Positions 51,097 to 59,545 of a stretch of DNA of 64,000 bases are shown here, one piece after another. Made by a program: the position numbers and the translations under genes. Below the pieces are notes generated by a model, which made no database searches, had not been told where the DNA came from, and was given only the letters and a program-made list of their open reading frames with translations. Origin of the DNA: Roseburia sp. (GTDB taxonomy: Bacteria > Bacillota > Clostridia > Lachnospirales > Lachnospiraceae); assembly GCA_023664265.1 (NCBI GenBank), contig JAMPFV010000001.1, forward strand, positions 34,501-98,500, in the 5' to 3' direction. Every line of letters starts with the position of its first letter. The first letter of the stretch is position 1.

Positions 51097-51740
51097 AACA
51101 GGCGGATCATTTATACTGGCTGGGGCGCTATACGGAGCGCGTGTACACGACGCTGCGCCTGTATTCGCACAGCTATGACATGATGATCGACGGGCTGCGC
51201 GACAGTTATCAGGAATTTTGCCGCATGATAGACATTCCGAATATCTATGCTTCCCGAGAGGAGTTCACCGCAAAGTATCCGTTTGACACGGACAATCCGG
51301 ATTCGATCATCAGTAATCTGAACCGTGCGTATGACAACGCGATTGTGCTTCGGGAGAGCATCGGGTCGGAATCGCTCTCGTACATTCAGCTTGCAATCTA
51401 TGACATGAACAAGGCGTCGGTCAGCCGCGCGCCCCTGATCGAGATGCAGCGCGTGATCGACAATCTGCTGGCCTTCTGGGGGATTGCGGATGACAGCATC
51501 GATTCGGAGCAGATCCGCAATATCATCAAGGCGGGAAAGCGCATTGAGCGCGTCGATCTGTATGCGCGCCTCGGCATGGGGAAAAAAGAGCTGCTTCGGG
51601 AGGTGCACCGCATGGTGCCGCGTGTTGAGAGGAGCGGTATCACTTATAACGAAGAAAAATTAAATCTTGTCAGGACGCTTGTCGAAAGCGGCCCATTGGA
51701 TTATTATAGGATTGTAGCAGCAGTGGAGGCAATTCTGTAA
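51078..51740 (+). CDS. Alpha-E domain protein (DUF403)
   Basis: It has 220 residues, all helical, with the family start ISVEQADHLYWLGRYTERVY and the pattern DNAIVLRESIGSESLSYIQL. Alpha-E proteins accompany permuted ATP-grasp enzymes; their biochemical role is unknown, perhaps as a scaffold or partner subunit. The 19-bp overlap with the ATP-grasp gene implies coupled synthesis in a fixed ratio. Confidence 0.9.
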   Translation: MGIISVEQADHLYWLGRYTERVYTTLRLYSHSYDMMIDGLRDSYQEFCRMIDIPNIYASREEFTAKYPFDTDNPDSIISNLNRAYDNAIVLRESIGSESLSYIQLAIYDMNKASVSRAPLIEMQRVIDNLLAFWGIADDSIDSEQIRNIIKAGKRIERVDLYARLGMGKKELLREVHRMVPRVERSGITYNEEKLNLVRTLVESGPLDYYRIVAAVEAIL

Positions 51741-51770
51741 TACAATATCCGATGAGGAGCGCAAAAACAA

Positions 51771-52592
51771 GTGAAGCGATTACAATTTGACTATTGCATG
51801 GAAATCCGATACACCGTTCCGGTGAGCATCTGTCATTTTACGATAAAGTGCATCCCCAAGAATGACGCGCGGCAGCATCTGTTGGGGATGCATATCGCGA
51901 TAGAGCCGCAGGCGGCGTATTCCTTCGGGGAGGATTCCTACGGGAACCGACAGATTTACGGGCGCGTTGAGGAGGCGCATGAGCGGTTCTCCTTCCATAT
52001 TGAGGGCGAGGTGGAAATCGGGCAAATCCTGTATGAGGAGGAGGCCGTGGAGGAGCGGGTCGGCCTGTACCGCTTCCCGTTTGGAAAATGCAGGGCCGGT
52101 GAGCAGCTTGGGGAATACTATCGCACGCTGGATTTCTCTGAATGCAAAAGCGCATATGACAAGTGTCTTGTCCTGATGCACCGACTGTATCAGGATTTTT
52201 CCTATGAGCGCGCGGCGACGGGAATAGAGACGACCGCGGAGGAGGCGTGGCGTCTTGGCAGGGGCGTTTGTCAGGATTACGCGCATATTTATATCACGCT
52301 GCTGCGCATGGCGGGAGTGCCGGCGCGGTATGTCTGTGGGCTGATTGTCGGGGAGGGCGCAAGCCACGCGTGGGTGGAGGCGCTCTGCGGCGGCAGGTGG
52401 ATAGGGCTTGACCCCACCAATGACTGTCTGGTGGCGGACAGCCATATTAAGCTCGGTGACGGCAGGGACGCCTCGGAGTGCGCGATCAACCGCGGCGTGA
52501 TGCGGGGCGGCGGCGCGCAGACGCAGCGGATCAGCGTTACCGTGAGGGACAGCACGGTGCCTGCGCAAAAGCGCTTCGGCATGGAGGAGTAA
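51771..52592 (+). CDS. Transglutaminase-like cysteine peptidase/amidase
   Basis: The protein has 273 residues: an N-terminal beta domain (about 1-120), then a transglutaminase core with Cys in GRGVCQDYAHIYITLLRMAG, His in GEGASHAWVEALCGGRW and Asp in IGLDPTNDCLV; the triad is complete. Such proteins in this operon are predicted to cleave or transfer amide bonds made by the ATP-grasp enzyme. GTG start with GAGGAG about 11 nt upstream. Confidence 0.9.
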   Translation: MKRLQFDYCMEIRYTVPVSICHFTIKCIPKNDARQHLLGMHIAIEPQAAYSFGEDSYGNRQIYGRVEEAHERFSFHIEGEVEIGQILYEEEAVEERVGLYRFPFGKCRAGEQLGEYYRTLDFSECKSAYDKCLVLMHRLYQDFSYERAATGIETTAEEAWRLGRGVCQDYAHIYITLLRMAGVPARYVCGLIVGEGASHAWVEALCGGRWIGLDPTNDCLVADSHIKLGDGRDASECAINRGVMRGGGAQTQRISVTVRDSTVPAQKRFGMEE

Positions 52593-52606
52593 AGGGGACA
52601 GAGGGT

Positions 52607-53560
52607 ATGATAAAGACGATTGCATCCGTGGGACTTCCCGTGGATGAGGTATTGGAGATTAAGAAAAACCGTATTCTGCCGCAGCGGCAGACGAAGGGAA
52701 TGAAGCGCATCAGTATCGTGACGGGAATCCACGGCGACGAGCTGGAGGGGCAGTATGTGTGCTTTGCCCTGCAGCAGCGCATCGCGGCACAGCAGGAAAA
52801 GCTGGCGGGGATTGTGGATATTTATCCTGCGATGAACCCGCTTGGCATCGATTCGATCACAAGGGGGATTCCCGCCTTTGATCTGGATATGAACCGCCTG
52901 TTCCCGGGCAATATTGACGGCAATATGACGGAATATCTGGCAGCGGGAATCATGGAGGATGTCTCCGGCTCGGACTGCGTGCTGGACATCCACGCGAGCA
53001 ATATCTACCTGACGGAGATTCCGCAGATACGCATTAACGAGCTGCACGAGGAGCGTCTGCTGCCGCTTGCAAGACAGGCCAACGTGGATTTCATATGGGT
53101 GCACGGCGCGAATACGGTGCTCGAGTCCACGTTTGCCTACAGTCTCAACAGCACGGGGACGCCGACGCTGGTTGTGGAGATGGGCGTCGGTATGCGCATC
53201 ACAAGGGCTTACGGGGAGCAGCTTGTGGACGGGATTTTCTGCCTGATGCATGAGATGGGCATCTGGACGGGCGCGGTAAAGGCGCCGCGAAAGCCGATTG
53301 TCTCCAAGAATCCGGAGGAGGTCAGCTATCTGAACGCCTCCACAAGCGGCCTGTTTATCCCCTGCGTCCGACACTGGGAGCGGCTGAAAAGGGGCGACAT
53401 TATTGGGCGGATTGTGGATCCGCTGGAGGGAAAGATATTGGACGAGGTGACGGCCCCGACGGACGGAATCCTTTTTACAATCCGCGATTATCCGGTGGTG
53501 GACGAGGGCTCCCTGATGGGGCGGCTGCTGTCCATGGACGCCGTGGAGGGAATAGCCTGA
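52607..53560 (+). CDS. M14-family AstE/aspartoacylase-like metallo-amidase
   Basis: A 317-residue zinc carboxypeptidase fold of the succinylglutamate desuccinylase/aspartoacylase group. The zinc-binding ligands are present: SIVTGIHGDELEGQYV (His, Glu) and CVLDIHASNIYLTE (His); the catalytic Glu is probably in LVVEMGVGMRI. The C-terminus carries a lipoyl-like beta barrel (SGLFIPCVRHWERLKRGDII). Predicted to hydrolyse an N-acyl amino acid or peptide. ATG at 52607, 14 bp after the transglutaminase gene. Confidence 0.87.
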   Translation: MIKTIASVGLPVDEVLEIKKNRILPQRQTKGMKRISIVTGIHGDELEGQYVCFALQQRIAAQQEKLAGIVDIYPAMNPLGIDSITRGIPAFDLDMNRLFPGNIDGNMTEYLAAGIMEDVSGSDCVLDIHASNIYLTEIPQIRINELHEERLLPLARQANVDFIWVHGANTVLESTFAYSLNSTGTPTLVVEMGVGMRITRAYGEQLVDGIFCLMHEMGIWTGAVKAPRKPIVSKNPEEVSYLNASTSGLFIPCVRHWERLKRGDIIGRIVDPLEGKILDEVTAPTDGILFTIRDYPVVDEGSLMGRLLSMDAVEGIA

Positions 53561-53643
53561 CGGGGCTATACAACCTGACAGCCATCGGTCATGTGCCGCA
53601 TGTATTGTGTCACGTATATATTTAGAAAGGAAACGGACGCGCT

Positions 53644-54573
53644 ATGAGAAAGAAGACACTGTATGAGATAAAGGGGCTGTACCGCGATAACTTCCGCGTT
53701 ACGGGCTACGAGTTCGGAAAGGGGAAGAAATCCGTCTGCATCGTGGGCAGCTCGCGGGGAAACGAGGTACAGCAGCTCTATTGCTGCTCGCAGCTTGTGA
53801 AGAAGTTTAAGCAATTGGAGGAGGAAGGGCGGCTTGCGCAGGGACGGAAGGTGCTGATTATCCCTTCCATCAATCCCTATTCCATGAATATCCAGAAGCG
53901 TTTTTGGCCGACGGACAACACGGACATTAACCGGATGTTCCCCGGGTATGGGCTTGGGGAGACGACACAGCGGATTGCGGACGGCGTGTTTCGAGTGGTA
54001 TCCCAATATGAATTTGGCATACAGTTTACTTCTTTTTATATGCCGGGGGAATTTGTCCCCCATGTGCGCATGATGGAGGAGGGCTACAGCAGCGTGGAGC
54101 TGGCAAAACAGTTCGGGCTCCCGTATGTGGTGGTGCGGAAGGTGCGCCCATATGACACCACGACACTCAACTATAACTGGCAGGTGTGGGATACACAGGC
54201 CTTTTCACTCTACACGACGACAACCGCGCGGATTGACCGCAACGGTGCGGGACAGGCCGTGCTCGCGGTACTGAACTTCCTGTCCGCGCAGGGCATCGTA
54301 AAATATAACGGTCCGGCGCCTGCGGAATCCAAGGTGGTGCACGACACGGATATGGTCTCCGTGCGCACCGCGGAATCCGGAATCTTTGAAGCGCTGGTAA
54401 AGGCGGGGGATATTGTCCGCGTGGGCCAGCCCTTGGCAGATATTGTCAATCCTTACGACGGGGAGGTTCTCGAGACCCTCTATGCGCCCATCTCCTCACA
54501 GGTCTTTTTCATCCACAGCGACCCGCTCACCTATGCGAACACCGCAGTGATTAAATTGGCGTCGGAATGCTGA
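53644..54573 (+). CDS. M14 AstE-like protein lacking zinc ligands (paralogue of the preceding gene)
   Basis: The 309 residues align with the preceding protein end to end (NPYSMNIQKRFWPTDNTDIN RMFPG; C-terminal SGIFEALVKAGDIVRVGQPL). At the first metal site it reads VGSSRGNEVQQ instead of GIHGDE, and at the second IQFTSFYMPG instead of LDIHAS, so both His ligands are gone. It is therefore unlikely to be an enzyme on its own and may form a heterodimer with the active paralogue or bind the substrate. AGAAAGGAAA lies upstream of the ATG. Last gene of the operon. Confidence 0.8.
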   Translation: MRKKTLYEIKGLYRDNFRVTGYEFGKGKKSVCIVGSSRGNEVQQLYCCSQLVKKFKQLEEEGRLAQGRKVLIIPSINPYSMNIQKRFWPTDNTDINRMFPGYGLGETTQRIADGVFRVVSQYEFGIQFTSFYMPGEFVPHVRMMEEGYSSVELAKQFGLPYVVVRKVRPYDTTTLNYNWQVWDTQAFSLYTTTTARIDRNGAGQAVLAVLNFLSAQGIVKYNGPAPAESKVVHDTDMVSVRTAESGIFEALVKAGDIVRVGQPLADIVNPYDGEVLETLYAPISSQVFFIHSDPLTYANTAVIKLASEC

Positions 54574-54579
54574 CGCCTT

Positions 54580-54620
54580 GAAACAAATCACTGCGAAACA
54601 AATCACTTCAAACAAATCTT
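54580..54620 (+). repeat. Short 15-bp tandem repeat after the M14 pair
   Basis: GAAACAAATCACTGC, GAAACAAATCACTTC and a partial AAACAAATC follow each other directly. A hairpin GGCGTC / GACGCC (54558-54577) over the preceding stop codon may slow polymerase. No function assigned. Confidence 0.55.
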
Positions 54621-54630
54621 TCCGCCTCCC

Positions 54631-54658
54631 TTGAAAAATGCCCCCGAGCTGATATAAT
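54631..54658 (+). promoter_or_regulatory. Promoter of the broken AlbA_2 gene
   Basis: TTGAAA (54631-54636) and TATAAT (54653-54658) with a 16-nt spacer. The promoter looks intact although the gene is not. Confidence 0.55.
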
Positions 54659-54708
54659 ACATATGTCACGAAAAGCAACAATACTCTAATATTGGGGGTA
54701 ATTGCCAC

Positions 54709-55618
54709 ATGAAGCAGCCTGACTTTAAAAATGCAGAGGAATTAAAAGACTGGATTATCCATGTCCATGAGAAAGATATTATTGAGATGAAGAGAGCTCA
54801 GGAGCTTCCCGCGGCGTTCTGAGAATCCTATTCTGCATTTTGTAACACATCCGGCGGATGGATTTTGCTTGGCGTTATTGAGGGCAGGCCTGAGAATACG
54901 ATTCAGGGAGTCGGGAATATATCTAAAACGCAGATAAGCATGTGGGATATGTTGTCAAATCCGAACAAGGTAAATTACAGAAGCGTAGACAATGAGGATG
55001 TTCATGTTGTCAATATAGATGGGGCTGAAATACTGATTGTCTGTGTAAAAGAGGCTCCGGAATCGATGAAGCCTGTTTATTTTAATGGGAAGAGGGAAAA
55101 TACCTTTATCAGAACAGGTGACGGAGACCGCAGGGCTACGAAGCAGGAATTGGAGGCATTTGAACGAAACGCCATGCCTTGCCATGACAGTCTGCCGATA
55201 GCGCATTTTACGATGGCTGGGTGCCTCGGAAAGACAGGGCTATGGAGGCCCGCTGATTTATACAACAGCGGTATCAGGCGGCGTGCATATGCCGGAAGTA
55301 TATACGGACATTGAAAAGACAGATTTGAGAATATGGAATATCGATTTTGCGGATTCATATCCCGAATTGGGGGACGAGGCAAAAGACATTTTGGGAGTCA
55401 TTTTAAAAAGCAATATACCAATGTCTGTCTCACGGATACGGGAAGGGATTGGTCTTTCCGATTATAAAGTCAGGAAATGGCTGGAGCTGTTGGAGGAAAA
55501 AAAGCTGGTTCAGAGAGTGGGAAGCGGACCGGCAACAAGATATGCCGTCAGGGAGACATCTGATGAGAAAATCACACAACTTCAAATTGCATTGGATAAT
55601 CTCAAGATAAAGGAATAG
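54709..55618 (+). pseudogene. Inactivated AlbA_2 (Schlafen-type) DNA-binding / winged-helix protein gene
   Basis: The frame starts MKQPDFKNAEELKDWIIHVH and reaches ELPAAF, then a TGA (54820-54822) where the family has Trp (normally SFWETYSAFANT-like), then continues in frame as ESYSAFCNTSGGWILLGVIE up to about 55230. A second lesion shifts the frame: the C-terminal winged helix (YGGPLIYTTAVSGGVHMPEV, LSDYKVRKWLELLEEKKLVQ) is read in another frame to 55618. The total is also shorter than usual for the family, so some sequence may be deleted. Intact relatives bind DNA and are often transcriptional regulators or defence-associated. Confidence 0.85.
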
Positions 55619-55620
55619 GA

Positions 55621-55714
55621 TTTCTATCTTTTGATTATCTTTTGAAAATTTTCAAAATTTAAGGAAAAACATTGATCATAGGCAGTTTCTATCCTTTGAT
55701 TATCTTTTGAAAAT
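55621..55714 (+). repeat. 29-bp direct repeat, two copies 65 bp apart
   Basis: TTTCTATCTTTTGATTATCT plus TTTGAAAAT at 55621-55649 recurs at 55686-55714 with one mismatch. The first copy starts right after the pseudogene stop. The repeat may mark a past duplication or deletion event. Immediately after it GCTGAACTGTTA (55721-55732) equals 12 bp of the MITE end at 5106-5123. Confidence 0.65.
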
Positions 55715-55781
55715 ACGAAAGCTGAACTGTTATTGAAATGAGGAAAGGATGAAACGGACCGGTTGCTTTTTGCGAATTTTC

Positions 55782-55810
55782 TGATAAAATGGATAAAGAT
55801 GTGGTATAAT
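55782..55810 (+). promoter_or_regulatory. Promoter of the hprK operon
   Basis: TATAAT at 55805-55810 with an extended -10 (TGG before it); the -35 position has only TGATAA, 17 nt upstream. It leads into hprK about 35 nt downstream. Confidence 0.5.
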
Positions 55811-55847
55811 GAAAAAATTAATTGAATGAGGAAGGTAAGGTACGGGT

Positions 55848-56786
55848 ATGTCGAGCGTTAGCATTGAGAAACTGATAGAAAAGATGGAGTTAAAAAATCT
55901 GACCCCGCAGGTAGACATCTCCAACATTAAAATTCACGAGCCGGATATCAACCGTCCGGCGCTGCCGCTGTCGGGATATTTTGAGCATGTGGATGAGCTG
56001 CGGCTTTTGATGATCGGCTTTGTGGAGTATTCTTATATGGAAAGCATGACGGAGGAGCGCAAGCGGGAAATCTATCCGCGGGTGATCTCCGATAAGACGC
56101 CCTGCGTGATTTTCTGCAGGGATCTGCGGCCGGATGATCTCTTCATAGAGACGGCGGTCAGCAAAAACGTTCCGATATTGATGACGGATAAGACCACCTC
56201 TGCGATGATGGCGGAGGTCATCCGCTGGCTGAACGTCAAACTCGCGCCCTGCATTTCCGTACACGGCGTGTTGGTGGACGTGTACGGCGAGGGTCTTTTG
56301 ATTACGGGAGAGAGCGGCATTGGCAAGAGCGAGGCCGCGCTGGAGCTGGTCAAGAGAGGACACCGCCTTGTCTCCGACGACGTGGTGGAGATTCGGAAGG
56401 TCAGCGACGATACGCTGATCGGCTCCGCGCCAGACATCACGCGCCATTTCATCGAGCTTCGCGGCATCGGGATCATCGACGTTAAGACGCTGTACGGCGT
56501 GTCGAGCGTTATGGACACGACGAACATTAACCTTGTCATCCGCCTTGAGGATTGGGATAAGGAGAAAAAGTACGACCGTCTGGGTCTTGAGGAGAACTAT
56601 ACGGAATATCTTGGTAATAAGGTTGTGTGCCACAACATACCGATACGCCCGGGGCGGAACCTCGCCGTGATATGTGAGTCGGCGGCAGTCAACCACCGTC
56701 AGAAGAAGATGGGATACAATGCGGCGCAGGAGCTGTACCAGCGTGTGCAGAACTCCATCGCGAGGCCGCGTGAGGAGGATGAATGA
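55848..56786 (+). CDS. hprK: HPr(Ser) kinase/phosphorylase
   Basis: This 312-residue enzyme has an N-terminal domain, a P-loop GESGIGKSEAALELVKRGHR near residue 155, VSDDVVEI, and the HprK signature FIELRGIGIIDVKTLYGVSS. HprK phosphorylates HPr and Crh on Ser46 according to ATP, fructose-1,6-bisphosphate and phosphate, setting carbon catabolite control through CcpA. Head of an operon with glcK, murB, rapZ, whiA, crh and dagK; the crh product is one of its expected substrates. Stop overlaps the glucokinase start. Confidence 0.95.
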   Translation: MSSVSIEKLIEKMELKNLTPQVDISNIKIHEPDINRPALPLSGYFEHVDELRLLMIGFVEYSYMESMTEERKREIYPRVISDKTPCVIFCRDLRPDDLFIETAVSKNVPILMTDKTTSAMMAEVIRWLNVKLAPCISVHGVLVDVYGEGLLITGESGIGKSEAALELVKRGHRLVSDDVVEIRKVSDDTLIGSAPDITRHFIELRGIGIIDVKTLYGVSSVMDTTNINLVIRLEDWDKEKKYDRLGLEENYTEYLGNKVVCHNIPIRPGRNLAVICESAAVNHRQKKMGYNAAQELYQRVQNSIARPREEDE

Positions 56787-57721
56787 TGGATAAATATTGT
56801 TTTGGTGTTGATCTGGGCGGTACTACCGTGAAAATTGGTCTCTTTGACCCGCAGGGGGAGGTTTACGACAAGTGGGAGATTCCCACCGTGAAGGAGGACA
56901 ACGGCAGCAGGATTTTGCCTGACATCGCGCGGGCAATCCTTGAAAAACTCGAGGAGAAGGGCATCGCAAGGGAGGCGGTTGTCGGCGTTGGCATCGGCGT
57001 CCCCGGGCCGGTGGACGCCGACGGCGTGGTGCACAAGGCAGTCAATCTCGGCTGGGGCGTGATGAACATCAATGACGCGCTCGGCGGGCTGCTGCAAATG
57101 CCGGTCAAGGCGGGAAATGACGCGAATGTGGCCGCGCTCGGCGAGATGTGGCGCGGCGGCGGAAAGGGCTGCTGCAATATGGTGCTTGCCACACTGGGCA
57201 CGGGTGTCGGCGGTGGCATTATTGTAAACGGCAAAATTCTGACAGGCGCAGCCGGAGCAGGCGGAGAAATCGGACATATCCATATCAAGGATGACGAGCC
57301 GGATGTATGCGGCTGCGGGAATCACGGTTGTCTGGAGCAATACACGTCGGCGACCGGCGTGGTACGGCTTGCGACAAGAAAACTGACATCCGTGTCAGAT
57401 GACAGTGCGCTGCGCGGCGGGGAGTTGAGCGCGAAGGCCGTGTTTGATGCGGTAAAGGCGGGGGATAAGGTTGCCTGTGAGATTGCGGAGGAGTTCGGCG
57501 AGTATCTCGGGAAGGGCCTTGCGGCGATTGCGGCGGTGGTAAACCCCGAGGTGTTTGTGCTCGGCGGCGGCGTCTCCAAGGCAGGACCGATCCTCTGTGA
57601 TTATGTGTCAAAATATTATGGCAGGTATGTATTCCACGGCTGTAAAAATGTGGAATTTAAGCTTGCCACACTCGGAAACGACGCGGGCATTTACGGCGCG
57701 GCAAAGTTAGTGCTGGAATAA
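56786..57721 (+). CDS. glcK: ROK-family glucokinase
   Basis: A 311-residue ROK sugar kinase: ATP-binding CFGVDLGGTTVKIGLFDPQG, NDANVAALGEMWRGGGKG, GTGVGGGIIVNGKI, the zinc motif in EIGHIH ... CGCGNHGCLEQYTSATG, and VLGGGVSKAGPI. It phosphorylates glucose, including that released by the mannosylglucose phosphorylase. The ATG at 56786 has GAGGAGG 7 nt upstream; the ATG at 56783 is equally possible. Overlaps hprK. Confidence 0.9.
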   Translation: MDKYCFGVDLGGTTVKIGLFDPQGEVYDKWEIPTVKEDNGSRILPDIARAILEKLEEKGIAREAVVGVGIGVPGPVDADGVVHKAVNLGWGVMNINDALGGLLQMPVKAGNDANVAALGEMWRGGGKGCCNMVLATLGTGVGGGIIVNGKILTGAAGAGGEIGHIHIKDDEPDVCGCGNHGCLEQYTSATGVVRLATRKLTSVSDDSALRGGELSAKAVFDAVKAGDKVACEIAEEFGEYLGKGLAAIAAVVNPEVFVLGGGVSKAGPILCDYVSKYYGRYVFHGCKNVEFKLATLGNDAGIYGAAKLVLE

Positions 57722-57733
57722 AGGAGCTTCGGC

Positions 57734-58639
57734 TTGGAAAATGAATTAAAACGCAAATTATTGGAATGTGTTTCGGATAATCGCATATTAATAAATGAAC
57801 CGATGTACAGGCATACGACCTTTCGCGTCGGCGGTGATGCGGATTTTTTTGTCGAGGTTGACACGACGGAGGAGCTTCAGGCGCTTCTGCGGTTGGACTG
57901 TGAGAAGTATCTGATTGGCAACGGTAGCAATCTCCTCGTCAGCGACAGGGGACTGCGCGGTGTTGTGCTGCATCTGTCACAGCGGTTTGCTGAGATTTCC
58001 GTGACGGGCAATCTCCTTGTCTGCAAGGCGGGTGCGACGCTTGCGGCGATTGCGCGGACGGCGTGCGGGCATTCCCTCACCGGCTTTGAGTTCGCGGCGG
58101 GCATTCCGGGCAGTCTCGGCGGCGCGGTGGTGATGAACGCGGGGGCTTATGACGGGGAAATGCGTCAAGTGATTCGGCGGGTAACGCTTCTGCGGCCGGA
58201 CGGCACGGTGGTTGAGAAGTCGGCGGAGGAGATGCATTTTGCATACCGCCACAGCCTGTTGAAGGAGGAGTCCGGCTTGATTGTGCTGGAAGCGGAGCTG
58301 GAGCTGGCGTTTGGAGAGCAGGCGGCGATTAAGGCTGCGATGGACGATCTGGCGCAGCGGCGGCGCAGCAGGCAGCCGCTGGAATATCCGAGCGCGGGCT
58401 CGACTTTCAAGCGTCCCAAGGGGTATTTTGCGGCAAAGCTGATAGAGGACGCGGGGCTGAAGGGCTTTCGCGTGGGGGACGCGCAGGTCTCCGAGAAGCA
58501 CTGCGGGTTTGTGATAAATCGGGGAAACGCCTCCGCGCGCGATATTTACTGCCTGATAACAGCGGTGCAAAAAAGGGTAAAGGAAACGTTTGATGTACAG
58601 ATAGAGCCGGAGGTAATATGCCTCGGTGCGTTTGACTGA
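57734..58639 (+). CDS. murB: UDP-N-acetylenolpyruvoylglucosamine reductase
   Basis: The 301 residues show the FAD-binding MurB type II pattern: HTTFRVGGDADFFVEVDTTE, LIGNGSNLLVSDRGLRGVVL, FAAGIPGSLGGAVVMNAGAY, PSAGSTFKRPKGYFAAKLIE and KHCGFVINRGNASARDI with the catalytic Ser in NAGS/PSAGS and terminal Glu near IEPEV. It makes UDP-N-acetylmuramate with NADPH. Start is TTG with AAGGAG about 8 nt upstream; no in-frame ATG fits the N-terminus. Confidence 0.94.
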   Translation: MENELKRKLLECVSDNRILINEPMYRHTTFRVGGDADFFVEVDTTEELQALLRLDCEKYLIGNGSNLLVSDRGLRGVVLHLSQRFAEISVTGNLLVCKAGATLAAIARTACGHSLTGFEFAAGIPGSLGGAVVMNAGAYDGEMRQVIRRVTLLRPDGTVVEKSAEEMHFAYRHSLLKEESGLIVLEAELELAFGEQAAIKAAMDDLAQRRRSRQPLEYPSAGSTFKRPKGYFAAKLIEDAGLKGFRVGDAQVSEKHCGFVINRGNASARDIYCLITAVQKRVKETFDVQIEPEVICLGAFD

Positions 58640-58655
58640 AAGGAAGGTTTTTCAA

Positions 58656-59513
58656 ATGAGGTTCGTGATCGTGACGGGGATGAGCGGCAGCGGGAAGTCT
58701 ACGGCAATGAAGATGCTGGAGGACGCGGGCTTTTACTGCGCCGACAATATGCCCGTGCCGCTGATTGAGAAGTTCATGGAGCTGTTGGCGATGCCGGATA
58801 CCGGCATTCAAAAGGTTGCGCTCGGCTTGGATGTTCGGGCGGATCAGTCCTTTGAGGACATCAATCAGACGGTCGCGCGGCTGCGGCAGAGCTATGCCTT
58901 TGAGATTTTGTTCTTGGAATCGGCGGACAAGGTGCTGCTCAAGCGCTATAAGGAGACAAGGCGCCTGCACCCGCTGTCGGTTGACGGGGATCTGATGAGC
59001 GGAATCTTGCGGGAGCGGGCGCTGCTTGCGAGCATCAAGGCCTCGGCTGATTACGTCATTGAGACCTCGAATCTTCTGACAAGGGAGCTCAAGTCCGAGC
59101 TGGACAAGATTTTTGTGAGCAACCGTCAGTACAACAGTCTGATGGTGAATGTGATGTCCTTCGGATTTAAATACGGCATCCCGCAGGATGCGGATCTGGT
59201 GTTTGATGTGCGGTTTCTGCCGAACCCGTTTTATATCGACGAGCTGAAGCAGAAGACGGGACTGGACAAGGAGGTACAGGACTATGTGATGGGCTTTTCG
59301 GAGGCGCACGCGTTTTTGGAAAAGCTCACGGACATGATAAGCTTTCTGATACCGAATTATGTAAATGAGGGAAAGTATCAACTGGTGGTGGCCATCGGCT
59401 GTACGGGCGGTCAGCACCGGAGCGTGACGCTTGCGGGAGAGCTTTACCGGAGCCTCAAGGATAAGGGCGATTACGGGCTGACCCTGCGCCACAGGGAAAT
59501 AAAACAGCGATAA
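58656..59513 (+). CDS. rapZ: RapZ/YvcJ-type nucleotide-binding protein
   Basis: Its 285 residues carry the P-loop VTGMSGSGKSTAMKMLEDAG, DNMPVPLIEKF, SADKVLLKRYKETRRLHPLS and the C-terminal family block VVAIGCTGGQHRSVTLAGEL with FGFKYGIPQDADLVFDVRFL PNPFY. RapZ homologues bind nucleotides (GTPase activity in YvcJ) and link cell-wall precursor status to gene control. The ATG at 58656 follows AAAGGAAGG. In the usual Firmicutes order before whiA and crh. Confidence 0.94.
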   Translation: MRFVIVTGMSGSGKSTAMKMLEDAGFYCADNMPVPLIEKFMELLAMPDTGIQKVALGLDVRADQSFEDINQTVARLRQSYAFEILFLESADKVLLKRYKETRRLHPLSVDGDLMSGILRERALLASIKASADYVIETSNLLTRELKSELDKIFVSNRQYNSLMVNVMSFGFKYGIPQDADLVFDVRFLPNPFYIDELKQKTGLDKEVQDYVMGFSEAHAFLEKLTDMISFLIPNYVNEGKYQLVVAIGCTGGQHRSVTLAGELYRSLKDKGDYGLTLRHREIKQR

Positions 59514-59545
59514 ATGAAAGAAGAAGTGATGTAAGGAGACGGCCA

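Noticed and set aside
54820..54822. TGA read through as selenocysteine or Trp
   Set aside because: The family has Trp here, no selenocysteine-type hairpin was seen after it, and a separate frameshift breaks the same gene; TGA acts as a stop in the rest of the window.
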